Assembly: GCF_022230955.1 (NCBI RefSeq)
Contig: NZ_JAKKFI010000067.1
Coordinates: 88,443 to 152,442 of the forward strand
Source: Micromonospora cabrerizensis
GTDB lineage: Bacteria > Actinomycetota > Actinomycetes > Mycobacteriales > Micromonosporaceae
Reading direction: 5' to 3'
Length of the DNA stretch: 64,000 nucleotides
Program-made: the position numbers and the translations under genes
The notes under the pieces: model-generated
Told to the model about the DNA's origin: nothing
The model's database searches: none
Seen by the model: only the letters and a program-made list of their open reading frames with translations
In this document: positions 42,301-51,143 of the stretch, piece after piece
Layout of the letters: every line of letters begins with the position of its first letter
Numbering within the stretch: position 1 is the first letter of the stretch

Positions 42301-43601
42301 GCGCCCCGGCCACAAGCGGCGGACGACCCGACCGGGTCGCACTGGTCAGTCAGTGGTTTCCCCCGGAACCGGCGCCCTTCGCCGAGGGCATCACCGACTC
42401 ACTGCGCCGACAGGGCTTCGACGTCGACGTGCTCACCGGGGTGCCGAACTATCCGAAGGGCGTCGTCTACGACGGCTACTCGGCACGCCGGCGGACCGTC
42501 GAGCTGCGCGACGGCTCCCGGGTCATCCGTACGCCCCTGCACCCGAGCCACGACCGGTCCGCGGTCGGCCGGGCCGCCAACTACCTGAGCTGGGCGGCGT
42601 CGTCGTCCCTGCTCGGCGCGTCCGTCCTGCGCACCGCCGACGTCGCTCTGGTCTACTCCTCACCGGTGACCGCCACGGCCGCCGCGATGACGGCACGGCG
42701 ACGCTGGGGCACCCCGTACGTGACCATGGTGCTGGACCTCTGGCCGGACTCCATCTTCGCCACCGGGTTCCTCACCGACGGGCTGGCCCGCCGGCTCGCC
42801 GAGGCGAGCCTCGGCTGGTTCACGGACCGGACGTACCGCTGGGCCGACCACGTCACGGTCCCCGCGCCCGGCCTGCGGGACACGATCATCGCCCGGGGCG
42901 TCCCGGCCGAGAAGGTGTCGGTGGTCTACAACTGGGCCGACGAGAAGGTCATGCAGCCGACCGAACCGGAGCCCGGCCTGCGCGCCCGGCTCGGCCTGCG
43001 CGACGACGACTTCGTGCTGATGTACGCGGGCAACCACGGCCCGGCGCAGCGACTCGACACCGTGATCGACGCCGTGGCCCGGCTGCACGACCTGCCGGAC
43101 GTCCACCTGGTCCTGGTCGGCGACGGGGTGGAGAAGGACGCGCTGATGGCGCAGGCGGCGCGCAGCCGGCCCGACCACGTGCACTTCCTCGACCCGGTGC
43201 CACCGGAGCGCCTGGCGGCCCGGATGGCAGCCGCCGACCTGCACCTCGTGTCCCTGGCGAACGATCCGCTGTTCAGCATCACCCTGCCCAGCAAGGTCCA
43301 GTCGATCCTGGCCTGCGGCCAACCCGTGCTCGCCTGCGCGCCCGGCGACGCCGCCCGGGTCGTCCGGCACGCCGGGGCCGGCTTCGACGCCCGCCCCGAG
43401 GACCCGGAGAGCCTGGCCGAGGTCGTCCGGCAGGCCCGGCAGACACCGCGGTCGCGGCTGCGGGCGATGGGACGGGCGGGCCGGCAGCACTACCTGGCCC
43501 ACATGAGTCAGGCGACCAACGTGCAGGTCCTCGCCGACCTGCTCACCGAAGCGGCACGGCGGGCCAGGAGCGACACCCGCCGGGACAAGGAGTCACGATG
43601 A
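42297..43601 (+). CDS. GT4 glycosyltransferase, WbuB-like
   Basis: 434 residues, GT-B fold. ALVSQWFPPEPAPFAEGI and VLTGVPNYPKGVVYDGY at the N-terminus resemble WbuB-type transferases that add L-FucNAc or L-QuiNAc. The C-terminal donor site has YAGNHGPAQRLD and SLANDPLFSITLPSKVQSILACGQPVLA. It is coupled by GTGA to the CapE-like gene and by ATGA to the RmlD-like gene, so it probably uses the sugar those genes make. The frame is open far upstream inside capE; GTG 42297 is the coupled start. Confidence 0.86.
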   Translation: MSAPATSGGRPDRVALVSQWFPPEPAPFAEGITDSLRRQGFDVDVLTGVPNYPKGVVYDGYSARRRTVELRDGSRVIRTPLHPSHDRSAVGRAANYLSWAASSSLLGASVLRTADVALVYSSPVTATAAAMTARRRWGTPYVTMVLDLWPDSIFATGFLTDGLARRLAEASLGWFTDRTYRWADHVTVPAPGLRDTIIARGVPAEKVSVVYNWADEKVMQPTEPEPGLRARLGLRDDDFVLMYAGNHGPAQRLDTVIDAVARLHDLPDVHLVLVGDGVEKDALMAQAARSRPDHVHFLDPVPPERLAARMAAADLHLVSLANDPLFSITLPSKVQSILACGQPVLACAPGDAARVVRHAGAGFDARPEDPESLAEVVRQARQTPRSRLRAMGRAGRQHYLAHMSQATNVQVLADLLTEAARRARSDTRRDKESR

Positions 43602-44512
43602 CCCGACGCGTCCTCGTCCTCGGAGCGACCGGGATGCTGGGCCACGCCCTCGTCCGGGAGCTGAGCGCGGATCCCGGGCTCGACGTGTACGGCGCCGCGC
43701 GGAGCATGGAGGGCCGCGCGCACCTCTTCCCGCCCGACCTGCTCGCCCGGATCACCCCCGCCCTCGACGTCAGCCGGTTCGACCAGGTGCGGCAGGTGCT
43801 CGACGACATCCGACCGGACGTCGTCGTCAACTGCGTCGGCGTGATCAAGCAGCGCCCGGACGTCCAGGACGCCGTCCACACGGTGATGCTCAACGCGCTC
43901 TTCCCGCACCTGCTGGCCGACGCCTGCGCGCAACTCGGCAACCGGCTGGTGCACGTCAGCACCGACTGCGTGTTCTCCGGCAACCGGGGTGGCTACCTGG
44001 AGGACGACCTCCCGGACCCACCCGACCTCTACGGGCAGTCCAAGTTGCTGGGCGAGACCCGGTCGGCTCCCGCGCTCACCCTGCGCACCTCCATCATCGG
44101 GCACGAGTTGACCACCAACCGGTCGCTGCTGGACTGGTTCCTCTCCCAACAGGGCCTGGTGAACGGGTTCACCAGGGCGATCTACAGCGGCGTGACGACC
44201 GTCGAGTTCGCCCGGCTGCTGCGCGAGGTCATCCTGCCCCGCGAGGACCTGACCGGGCTGTACCACCTCGCCGCGGAACCCATCTCGAAGTACGACCTGC
44301 TCCGGCTGGTCGCCGACGTGTACGGCTGGCGGGGCGAGTTGCTGCCGGACGTCGACTTCGTACTCGACCGGTCGATGCGTGCCGACGCGTTGGAGCAGGC
44401 CACCGGCTACCGGCCGCCGACCTGGCCGGACATGATCCGGCTGATGCACGAGGCGCGAGCCAGGTGGAACATCCCCGAGGCACTGGTGAGCCGCCAGACC
44501 GCGCCGGTCTGA
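43598..44512 (+). CDS. RmlD-like SDR reductase
   Basis: 304 residues. The NAD(P) motif is LGATGMLG, with NCVGVIKQ, STDCVFSGNRGGY and the catalytic Tyr/Lys in LYGQSKLLGE. It resembles dTDP-4-dehydrorhamnose reductase but stands without RmlA, B or C and directly after CapE-like and WbuB-like genes. It lacks the C-terminal cupin of CapF/WbjC. A 4-keto reductase of the WbvR type, yielding UDP-L-QuiNAc after the 2-epimerase, is the best guess. ATG 43598 overlaps the previous stop. Confidence 0.83.
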   Translation: MTRRVLVLGATGMLGHALVRELSADPGLDVYGAARSMEGRAHLFPPDLLARITPALDVSRFDQVRQVLDDIRPDVVVNCVGVIKQRPDVQDAVHTVMLNALFPHLLADACAQLGNRLVHVSTDCVFSGNRGGYLEDDLPDPPDLYGQSKLLGETRSAPALTLRTSIIGHELTTNRSLLDWFLSQQGLVNGFTRAIYSGVTTVEFARLLREVILPREDLTGLYHLAAEPISKYDLLRLVADVYGWRGELLPDVDFVLDRSMRADALEQATGYRPPTWPDMIRLMHEARARWNIPEALVSRQTAPV

Positions 44513-44573
44513 CCGCACGTACGCCAGGGGTCGGCTGCCCGCCGGCCTTTCCGCAGGAGCCGAAGGACATCAC

Positions 44574-46049
44574 GTGGTAGAACGCCTTGGCCTCGTCGCC
44601 CTCGTCGTCGGGGCAGTCTGTCTCACGGCGGTCACGACCGCCTTCGCCCTGGACGAACCGATGATCGCCGCCGGTGTGGCGGTCCTGCTCGTCGCGCTCT
44701 ACCTCACGCGGCGGCTCGACGGTTTCCGGCGGATCCTGGCGGTGGCGACGATTCTGCTGGTCTGCGCCTCGTCGAACATGCCGTCGCTGGTCACCTTCAG
44801 CTTCTACGGCCGGTACGTCGCGGTCGGCTGCCTGGTCCTCTGGGCGTTGCTGGGGCGCGACCGCAGGATCCGACCGGCCGACAGGTGGACGCGTCTGTTC
44901 ATCGGCACGCTCTGGGTGACCGCGGGGTTGGCCACGCTGAGCAGCGTGTGGTCGATCGTCCCGTTGCACACCCTCCAGCAGGGCGTCGCGCTGGTGCTCC
45001 TGGCCGCGCTGGCCCACGTGTTGCTGCGCCGCCGGTGGGCCGACACGGCGGCCGTGGCCGCAGACCTGCACGTGGTCTACGTGGTGCTCAGCCTGTCGCT
45101 CGTGGTCAGTCTCGGCTACCTGATCGCCGGGCGCCCGTCGGCCACCTCCTTCAACGACCGGTTCCAGGGCCTGTACGCCAACCCCAACATGCTGAGCATC
45201 ATCTGCGCCCTGACGATCCCGCTCGGCTGGGCGCTCTACCAGCAGTCGGGCAGGCGGGCGCAGCTGCTCGGCATGGTGCCGGCGCTGATCGCCGTACCAC
45301 TCACCGAGTCCCGCACCGCGTTGATCGCCGTCGTCGTCGGCGGACTCTGGGTGGTGCTGCGGCACGGGGTCGGGCCGATGGCACGTCTGGGGGTGGTGGC
45401 GGTCGGGGGCTTCGGGCTCGCGTACCTGTTCGGTATGGTCCCCAGCTTCGTCGGTTCCACCTGGGTGCAGACCTTCACCGCCCGGTTCACCGACCCGGAC
45501 AATGGCGACCTCTCCAACGGACGCACCCAGACCTGGCAGGCCGCCTACGAGCTGTGGCAGAGCCGCCCGACGCTGGGCTTCGGCTACGCGTCGGGAATCC
45601 ACCTGTTCGAACAGACCCGCCAGAACGGCTTCTTCGACGTCAGCGTCAACCTGGTGCACAACAGCTACCTGCAGTGGCTGCTGGAGCTGGGGGTCATCGG
45701 CGTCGCCCCGCTGCTCCTGCTCCTGCTCGCCGCGATGCGGGCGGTGCTGCTGGCCCCCATCGGGGCACTCAACTCGGGTCTGGTCTGGCTCATCGTCACC
45801 GGCCTGCTGATCCAGGTCACCGAGTCGACGATGTTCGGCATGGGTCAGCCCTACCCGTACGTGTTCTGGCTGGCCGTGGCCGCCGTCCTGGTGAAGACCC
45901 GCTCGGGGCGCCACGTCTCCGGGGTTCCCGCCACCGCGTACATCTCGGCGCGCGCCGACGGCGGGCCGTACCCGCACAGCGCGGCGGGTCGGCGGCAGCC
46001 GGCCGGTGCGCACGGTCCGGCCCGGCGGGAACGGGTGCCCGTGCGGTAA
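44574..46049 (+). CDS. O-antigen ligase/polymerase-family membrane protein (Wzy-like)
   Basis: 491 residues with about 11-12 membrane helices. The large extracytoplasmic loop between later helices contains the Wzy_C/ligase signature region (LSNGRTQTWQAAYELWQSRPTLGFGYASG, then NLVHNSYLQWLLELGVIG). It probably polymerises repeat units on the outer membrane face, given the flippase and glycosyltransferases in the locus. GTG 44574 has RBS gaagga at 6 nt. The C-terminal 60 residues are basic and disordered. A terminator follows. Confidence 0.87.
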   Translation: MVERLGLVALVVGAVCLTAVTTAFALDEPMIAAGVAVLLVALYLTRRLDGFRRILAVATILLVCASSNMPSLVTFSFYGRYVAVGCLVLWALLGRDRRIRPADRWTRLFIGTLWVTAGLATLSSVWSIVPLHTLQQGVALVLLAALAHVLLRRRWADTAAVAADLHVVYVVLSLSLVVSLGYLIAGRPSATSFNDRFQGLYANPNMLSIICALTIPLGWALYQQSGRRAQLLGMVPALIAVPLTESRTALIAVVVGGLWVVLRHGVGPMARLGVVAVGGFGLAYLFGMVPSFVGSTWVQTFTARFTDPDNGDLSNGRTQTWQAAYELWQSRPTLGFGYASGIHLFEQTRQNGFFDVSVNLVHNSYLQWLLELGVIGVAPLLLLLLAAMRAVLLAPIGALNSGLVWLIVTGLLIQVTESTMFGMGQPYPYVFWLAVAAVLVKTRSGRHVSGVPATAYISARADGGPYPHSAAGRRQPAGAHGPARRERVPVR

Positions 46050-46068
46050 CGCCCGCCCAGGAATGCCG

Positions 46069-46095
46069 GACGGCCGCCCCACCGGGGCGGCCGTC
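46069..46095. terminator. terminator between the convergent halves of the glycan locus
   Basis: gacggccgcccc and ggggcggccgtc form a perfect 12-bp stem with a 3-nt loop, between the convergent Wzy-like and glycosyltransferase genes. Confidence 0.8.
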
Positions 46096-46116
46096 GGTCG
46101 TTCCGGAACCCGCGCG

Positions 46117-47376
46117 TCAGCTCGCCGCGCCGCCCGTGGGGTCGAGGAAGGCCGTCACCCGTGCCCGCCAGGCCCGGTGGTCGAAGGACTCACGGGCCGT
46201 CCTGCGGGCCGCTTGGCTCATCGCCGACCACTCCTCGTCCCGCAGGCGCAACGCCCGCTCGATCCCGCGCTGGACGTCGTCCGGACCGTTGCCGTCGAGC
46301 ACGAGGCTCTCCACCCCGTCCCGCACGTACGCGGCGAGGTCGCTGGTGTAGTTGAGCATCACCGGACATCCGGCGGAGAGGCTCTCCGGCACCTTGGACG
46401 GGAAGCCGTGGGCGGCGTATCCCCCGGTCGGGCGCACCAACAGCGAGAAGTGCGCCTCCGACAGCAGGGTGAGCACCGTGTCGCGGGGCACCCGGCCGAG
46501 GAACGTCACCTCGGCCGACACCGAGTCCAGTACCGAGACGTCCAGGTCGGACAGCGCGGCGGCGTCCTGGCGGGTGACCCCGGCGATGGTGAGGCGTACC
46601 CGCGCCTGGTCCTGCGGTGTGAGCCGGCTGATCCCGCGGAGGATGACGTCGAGCATGTCCTTGCGGCCGGGGGTGCCGGCGTACAGCAGACGCAGCCCGC
46701 CGGTCAGCGACGACGGCCGCGGCTCGGCGAACTCGTCGCAGTCCACCTGCGGCGGCACCACCAGCACGTCGAGGCCACGCCGTTCGAAATAGCCACCGAG
46801 GGTGGTCGACACCGCGATGGCCCGATGGACGAGGCGGGCGGCCAGGAAGGTGGACCAGCGGTGCCGGACGAAGTACGGGGCCAGCCAGCCGCGCCGGAAC
46901 TGGCGACGGTCGTGCCGCTCGCTCGCGTCCACCACCACGGGGCAGCGCAGCGCGAGCCGCAGCACCGCCCAGTTGCCCAGGGTCATCATGGCCATCGGCA
47001 GCAGCACCACCGAGACGTCACCACGCGCCACGCCCCGGCGGCGCATCGCCCGCAACACCCGCACCGGGCGGGCGAGGCGGGCCGACATCCGGGCGAGGCG
47101 GTTTCCTCCCTGGGTCCGCAACGTGATCAGCTCGATGCCCGCCACCTCGTCGCGCTCCGGTGGCACCGACCCGTCGGACGGCCAGTCGTTGACCACCAGC
47201 GTGTACCTGCCGTGCGGCGCCGCACACCGGGCGAGTTGCAACAGCCGGTTGGAGGTGGCGTCACCGTAGGGAAAGCGGTAGTGGCCGATCAGGAGCGGAC
47301 GTGGCTGCTCCGTCCGCCGCGCCGGGACGTCGCGCCTCCCGTGGTCGGTGCCGAGCACCGTCGTCTGGTCGTTCAT
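46117..47376 (-). CDS. glycosyltransferase (GT4-like)
   Basis: 419 residues, GT-B fold. The N-terminal region has IGHYRFPYGDATSNRLLQLAR, and the donor-binding half has LLYAGTPGRKDMLDVI, HFSLLVRPTGGYAAHGFPSKVPESLSAGCPV and a Glu-rich segment. It is last gene of the minus-strand glycan operon. ATG 47376 lies 5 bp after the stop of the previous gene. The frame is open upstream inside the neighbouring gene but is shadow there. Donor and acceptor are unknown. Confidence 0.85.
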   Translation of the reverse strand: MNDQTTVLGTDHGRRDVPARRTEQPRPLLIGHYRFPYGDATSNRLLQLARCAAPHGRYTLVVNDWPSDGSVPPERDEVAGIELITLRTQGGNRLARMSARLARPVRVLRAMRRRGVARGDVSVVLLPMAMMTLGNWAVLRLALRCPVVVDASERHDRRQFRRGWLAPYFVRHRWSTFLAARLVHRAIAVSTTLGGYFERRGLDVLVVPPQVDCDEFAEPRPSSLTGGLRLLYAGTPGRKDMLDVILRGISRLTPQDQARVRLTIAGVTRQDAAALSDLDVSVLDSVSAEVTFLGRVPRDTVLTLLSEAHFSLLVRPTGGYAAHGFPSKVPESLSAGCPVMLNYTSDLAAYVRDGVESLVLDGNGPDDVQRGIERALRLRDEEWSAMSQAARRTARESFDHRAWRARVTAFLDPTGGAAS

Positions 47377-47381
47377 CTGTC

Positions 47382-48590
47382 TCACCGTTCCGAAGCGGCG
47401 GGCAGCCGACTTCTGTCCTTGACAACAGGTGCGGACGGCGGGCCCTCGGGCAGCCGCCGCCGGTAGATAGCCAGGTGTGTCTCGACCGCCGACTCGATCG
47501 CGAAGGGGCTCAGCTGGAAGCGTCGGCCGGCCGTGTCGGGATCGGTCGCCATGGTGTGGCCGGCGGCGGTCGCCACCGCCGCCGCCCAGACCGACGGCGC
47601 CGCGTCGGTGTCGACGATGGTGACTCCGGGCAGGTGCTCGTCGATGAAGCGCACACCGGGCAGGTCGGCGGCGACCGTGCCGATCCCCAGGGCAATGGGT
47701 TCCAGCACACCGCCCGGCAGGCCTTCCAGGCAGGACGGGTGCACGACCACGTCGGCCTGCCGGAGCAGGCCGCCCACGTCGTCGCGTGGGCCGAGCAGGT
47801 GCACCCGGTCGGCGACGCCGTGCTCTGCGGCGGCTGCTCGCACACGCGCTTCGTCGTTGTCGTCCGAGGGACCGATGAGGACGACGTGGGCGTCGACGCC
47901 CTGGTCGCGCAGACCAGCCACGATCGGCGGCAGGAGCCAGCGCCGCTTCTCCGGTGAGGCCCGTCCCACGCTCACGCAGAGCAGGTCGTCCGGGCCGGCC
48001 CCGGTCAGGGCCCGTAGGTGGTGACCGGTCGGCCGGTGGAGCCGGTCGAGGTCCAGACCGTTGAGCACGACCTGACAGCGCGGGTCGTCCCGCCAGGCCC
48101 GGTCGTAGCCACAGGTGAGAGCGCTGGGCGAGACGCCGAGGATGTCCGTGGCCGACGCTCGCAACAGCTGTCTCCAGAACCACCGCTGCGCCCGCCGACG
48201 CAGGTTGCGGTGCTGGTTGTCGTCACCCCGGAAGTGGGCGACCCGGGTCGGTACGCGGCCGAGCAGGGCGAGGCAGAGAAGCACGCCGGAGAAGTTCGCG
48301 CAGTCCACGTGCACCACGTCCGGACGCAGCCGCCGCAGCAGCCGGAGGAAGCGCAGCGCGAACCGGGCATCGAGCGGGATCGGGATGACCGACCCGCCGT
48401 GTCGGACGGCCGCCTCCGCCAGAGGGCCGGGCCCGATCCGGTCGCTGAGCGTCACGAAGTGGACCTCCGTACCGGCGGCGGCGAGACGGGGCAGCAGCTC
48501 GGCGGTCCGCATCTCCGTACCCCCGAAGTTCAGCTCGCCGAGGACCCGCAGCACCCGGCACCGGCCGTCGTCACCCCGACGTCCCGTCAC
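47382..48590 (-). CDS. GT4 glycosyltransferase
   Basis: 402 residues. The N-terminal motif is LGELNFGGTEMRTAELLPRL, followed by VVHVDCANFSG. The donor domain has VSVGRASPEKRRWLLPPIVAGL and the EX7E-like HPSCLEGLPGGVLEPIALGIGTVA, all typical of GT4 retaining enzymes. The GTG start overlaps the upstream stop codon (GTGA). Confidence 0.88.
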   Translation of the reverse strand: MTGRRGDDGRCRVLRVLGELNFGGTEMRTAELLPRLAAAGTEVHFVTLSDRIGPGPLAEAAVRHGGSVIPIPLDARFALRFLRLLRRLRPDVVHVDCANFSGVLLCLALLGRVPTRVAHFRGDDNQHRNLRRRAQRWFWRQLLRASATDILGVSPSALTCGYDRAWRDDPRCQVVLNGLDLDRLHRPTGHHLRALTGAGPDDLLCVSVGRASPEKRRWLLPPIVAGLRDQGVDAHVVLIGPSDDNDEARVRAAAAEHGVADRVHLLGPRDDVGGLLRQADVVVHPSCLEGLPGGVLEPIALGIGTVAADLPGVRFIDEHLPGVTIVDTDAAPSVWAAAVATAAGHTMATDPDTAGRRFQLSPFAIESAVETHLAIYRRRLPEGPPSAPVVKDRSRLPAASER

Positions 48591-49603
48591 GGGCGGACCG
48601 CCCGCGCGGCGGCCGCCGACGACCTGTCGACCTGGCGGCCCGGACGCTCCCGGTCCAGCCCGAGCAGCCGGGTGAAGTACGCGCCCCGCTCGAACGCGTC
48701 CGGTTCCGCCACCACCACCCGGTCGATCTCGTCGAGCGCGTCCGCGAGGCTCGCCACGTCCGAGGTGCGGTACGGGGTCAGGGCACTACCCGCGACCTCG
48801 CGGGACTGCGCGCTGTCCGGCGCGAACACCGGCAGGCCGTAGACGCGGGCCTCGGCGAGCGGATAGCCGAAGGACTCCACCAGGCACGGGAAGAAGACGG
48901 CCGTCGTCCGTCGCCAGTGTTCGGAGAGTTCGTGGTGCGACAGCTGCCCCAGCAGGTCCAGTCGCGGATGCCGGGCCAGGTCGTCCGGCAGTTCGTGGGG
49001 GTGCGCGGTCATCCGTACCCGGGCGGGGTGCTGGCGCCGGTCCAGCGCGGCCAGCAGCACGCGGAGTTCCGTGACCACGTTCTTGAACGGTGACGGCACG
49101 ATCGGGACGAGGATCGACACCTCGTCCGTGGGCACCCGCGGGCCGACCGGGCTGACCGGGTTCGCGAGCACCAGCAGCCGGTCGCGTACCGCCGGCACCC
49201 GGTCGGCGACCCGTTGCGCCATCGCCGAGCACGGGACGGCGATCACGTCGGCCCGGTGCAGCAGCCGCCGGACCACGGGAATCTGCGCCCGCAGCGACCG
49301 GGGTTGCAGTGTCAACAGCCGCCCCTCGGTGGGTGCCAGGAAATGCAGGGCGTTGTGCACCAGCACCCGCCGCTCGGCGCCGCGCCAGGCGAACGAGACG
49401 TTGTTCAGCGAGACGACCACGGGGGCGCCGGCGGCGGCGACCTCGCGCCGCACCAGCCACGACGGAGTGAGGTGGCGGTCCCGCCCGATGACCCGGATCG
49501 GGGCGGTGCCATCGGCGAGGAAGGCGTCGAGTTCGGTCTTGAGCCGGCCGGCCCCGCCGCCCGCCCCGCCCGCGGCGTCGATGACGATCTGCGCCTGTTT
49601 CAT
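48587..49603 (-). CDS. glycosyltransferase (GT4-like)
   Basis: 338 residues. It begins MKQAQIVIDAAGGAGGGAGR, with VLVHNALHFL and VDVIAVPCSAMAQ-like acceptor-domain segments. The donor domain carries IVPSPFKNVVTELRVLLAAL and FFPCLVESFGYPLAEARVYGLPVFA, the conserved E-x7-E region. It is second to third in the minus-strand glycan operon, 70 bp after the flippase gene. Substrates are unknown. Confidence 0.85.
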   Translation of the reverse strand: MKQAQIVIDAAGGAGGGAGRLKTELDAFLADGTAPIRVIGRDRHLTPSWLVRREVAAAGAPVVVSLNNVSFAWRGAERRVLVHNALHFLAPTEGRLLTLQPRSLRAQIPVVRRLLHRADVIAVPCSAMAQRVADRVPAVRDRLLVLANPVSPVGPRVPTDEVSILVPIVPSPFKNVVTELRVLLAALDRRQHPARVRMTAHPHELPDDLARHPRLDLLGQLSHHELSEHWRRTTAVFFPCLVESFGYPLAEARVYGLPVFAPDSAQSREVAGSALTPYRTSDVASLADALDEIDRVVVAEPDAFERGAYFTRLLGLDRERPGRQVDRSSAAAARAVRP

Positions 49604-49673
49604 CGAAGGACTCCCCTAGCTGTCGAAGAGGACCGGCCGACTGGCGGTCCACACCGAGTTGGACGGCGGACGG

Positions 49674-51143
49674 TCACACCGCCACCTCGGACCCGTCACG
49701 TGTGGTGGCAGGGTCGGACCTGGCCAGCGCGCGCCGGTAACCGGCGATGGCGGCGGGCCACATGGTGAGCAGATAGGCCAGGCAGCCGGCCAGCGGCAGC
49801 CCCACCAGCCCGAACTCGCGTAGCCCTGCGATCTTCAGCGCCGTCGCCAGCAGCAGGAAGGCGGCCCAGCCGACGAACTGCGGGCGCAGGAGGCCGATGC
49901 TGTTCTGCACGAGAAGCAGCGGGGAGGCGACCGCCACCAGGAACGACCAGAGCGCAAGCCCGGCCAGGACGGCGACCGGCACCACCGCGGCGTCGACCCC
50001 ACCGACCCACAGGTCGAGCAGCCGGTGACCGAGGATGACCAACGCGAGCCCGGCCGTCCCCACGATCAGACCGTTGAGCAGCATCATCCGTCGGGTGGTC
50101 CGGCGTACCCAGGCGATGTCGCCGCGGGCGAGGGCGGCCCCGTTGGCCGGCCACACCGTCATCCCGACCAGCGCGACGAACAGGGACAGGACGCCGAAGA
50201 GCTTCCCGACGACCGCGTAGTACGCGGCGACGCTGAGCCCGAGGACGTGTGCGACCAGCGGGCTGTCCACGTTCAGCGCGATCGACGACATCGCCGAGAG
50301 CGCGAAGAACTGGAGACCCAGCCGGAGCAGGCCCACCGCCGTGGCCCGGTGCACCAGCCCGGGTCGCGGCCGTGCGGTGGACTCCTGACGCCAGAAGTAG
50401 ACGAGGGTGTTGACCAGGTTGGTCAGCGGGACGGCCAGCACGGCGCAGGCGATCACCGTCAGCGGGCTGCTCCCGGCGGCGATCGCGGCGAGCACGGCCA
50501 CCATCGAGGACAGGGCACCGGATGCCTGCCACGCATTGCTCTGGGTGACCTGCGCGCGGGCGTACTGGACCCGCTGGATCAGGGAGAGCGGCACGTTGAT
50601 CGCGAAGGCCCCGAAGCAGAGCAGGGCCAGGGCGGACGCCTCCGCGGCGATGGTGGGGTCGGTGACGCCGAACACCCGGGCCCAGGGCACCAGGGGTTCG
50701 AGCAGGACGAGGCCGACCAGCAGGGCCAACGCGACCGCGCCGAGCGTGGCGTACGCGCTGGAGATCTCCCGCGCCCGCTGGCGGGGGTGGTCGGCGAGGA
50801 GGCTGAGCCGCGTCAGCAGGCCGTTGCCCAGCCCCAGGTCGGCGAACCAGGCCATCCCGGTGAGCGCGGTGATCGCCATCCACAGGCCGTAGCGCTGGTC
50901 GCCGAGATACCGGAAGCACGCCGGGGTGATGACCAGCGGCGCGGCGAGACCGACCCCCTTGGCGACCAGGGAGGTGGCGATGTCCACGCTGAGTCGGCGG
51001 TCGCGCCCCGCGGGCAGCAGGCGCGACAGGCCACGTCGGGATCGGACCTCCGGCGCGGTCGGTGCGCCGGGGTCCGGGGGTGGGAGGGGCGGTTCGGCGG
51101 TGAGTTGGGCCCGCTCTGCCCTGCTCGTCGACTTCTGGGTCAC
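49674..51143 (-). CDS. polysaccharide flippase (Wzx-like, MOP superfamily)
   Basis: 489 residues with about 12 membrane helices after a cytoplasmic Pro-rich N-terminus of about 50 residues. VDIATSLVAKGVGLAAPLVITPACFRYLG starts the first helices, and YGLWMAITALTGMAWFADLGLGNGL is the typical Wzx signature. It would flip undecaprenyl-diphosphate-linked repeat units outward. The GTG start at 51143 overlaps the stop of the epimerase gene (GTGA), which excludes the longer upstream frame. Confidence 0.88.
   Translation of the reverse strand: MTQKSTSRAERAQLTAEPPLPPPDPGAPTAPEVRSRRGLSRLLPAGRDRRLSVDIATSLVAKGVGLAAPLVITPACFRYLGDQRYGLWMAITALTGMAWFADLGLGNGLLTRLSLLADHPRQRAREISSAYATLGAVALALLVGLVLLEPLVPWARVFGVTDPTIAAEASALALLCFGAFAINVPLSLIQRVQYARAQVTQSNAWQASGALSSMVAVLAAIAAGSSPLTVIACAVLAVPLTNLVNTLVYFWRQESTARPRPGLVHRATAVGLLRLGLQFFALSAMSSIALNVDSPLVAHVLGLSVAAYYAVVGKLFGVLSLFVALVGMTVWPANGAALARGDIAWVRRTTRRMMLLNGLIVGTAGLALVILGHRLLDLWVGGVDAAVVPVAVLAGLALWSFLVAVASPLLLVQNSIGLLRPQFVGWAAFLLLATALKIAGLREFGLVGLPLAGCLAYLLTMWPAAIAGYRRALARSDPATTRDGSEVAV

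Noticed and set aside
43598..44512. dTDP-rhamnose reductase of a rhamnose pathway
   Set aside because: No RmlA, RmlB or RmlC lies in the locus, and the gene is coupled to the CapE-like and WbuB-like genes.
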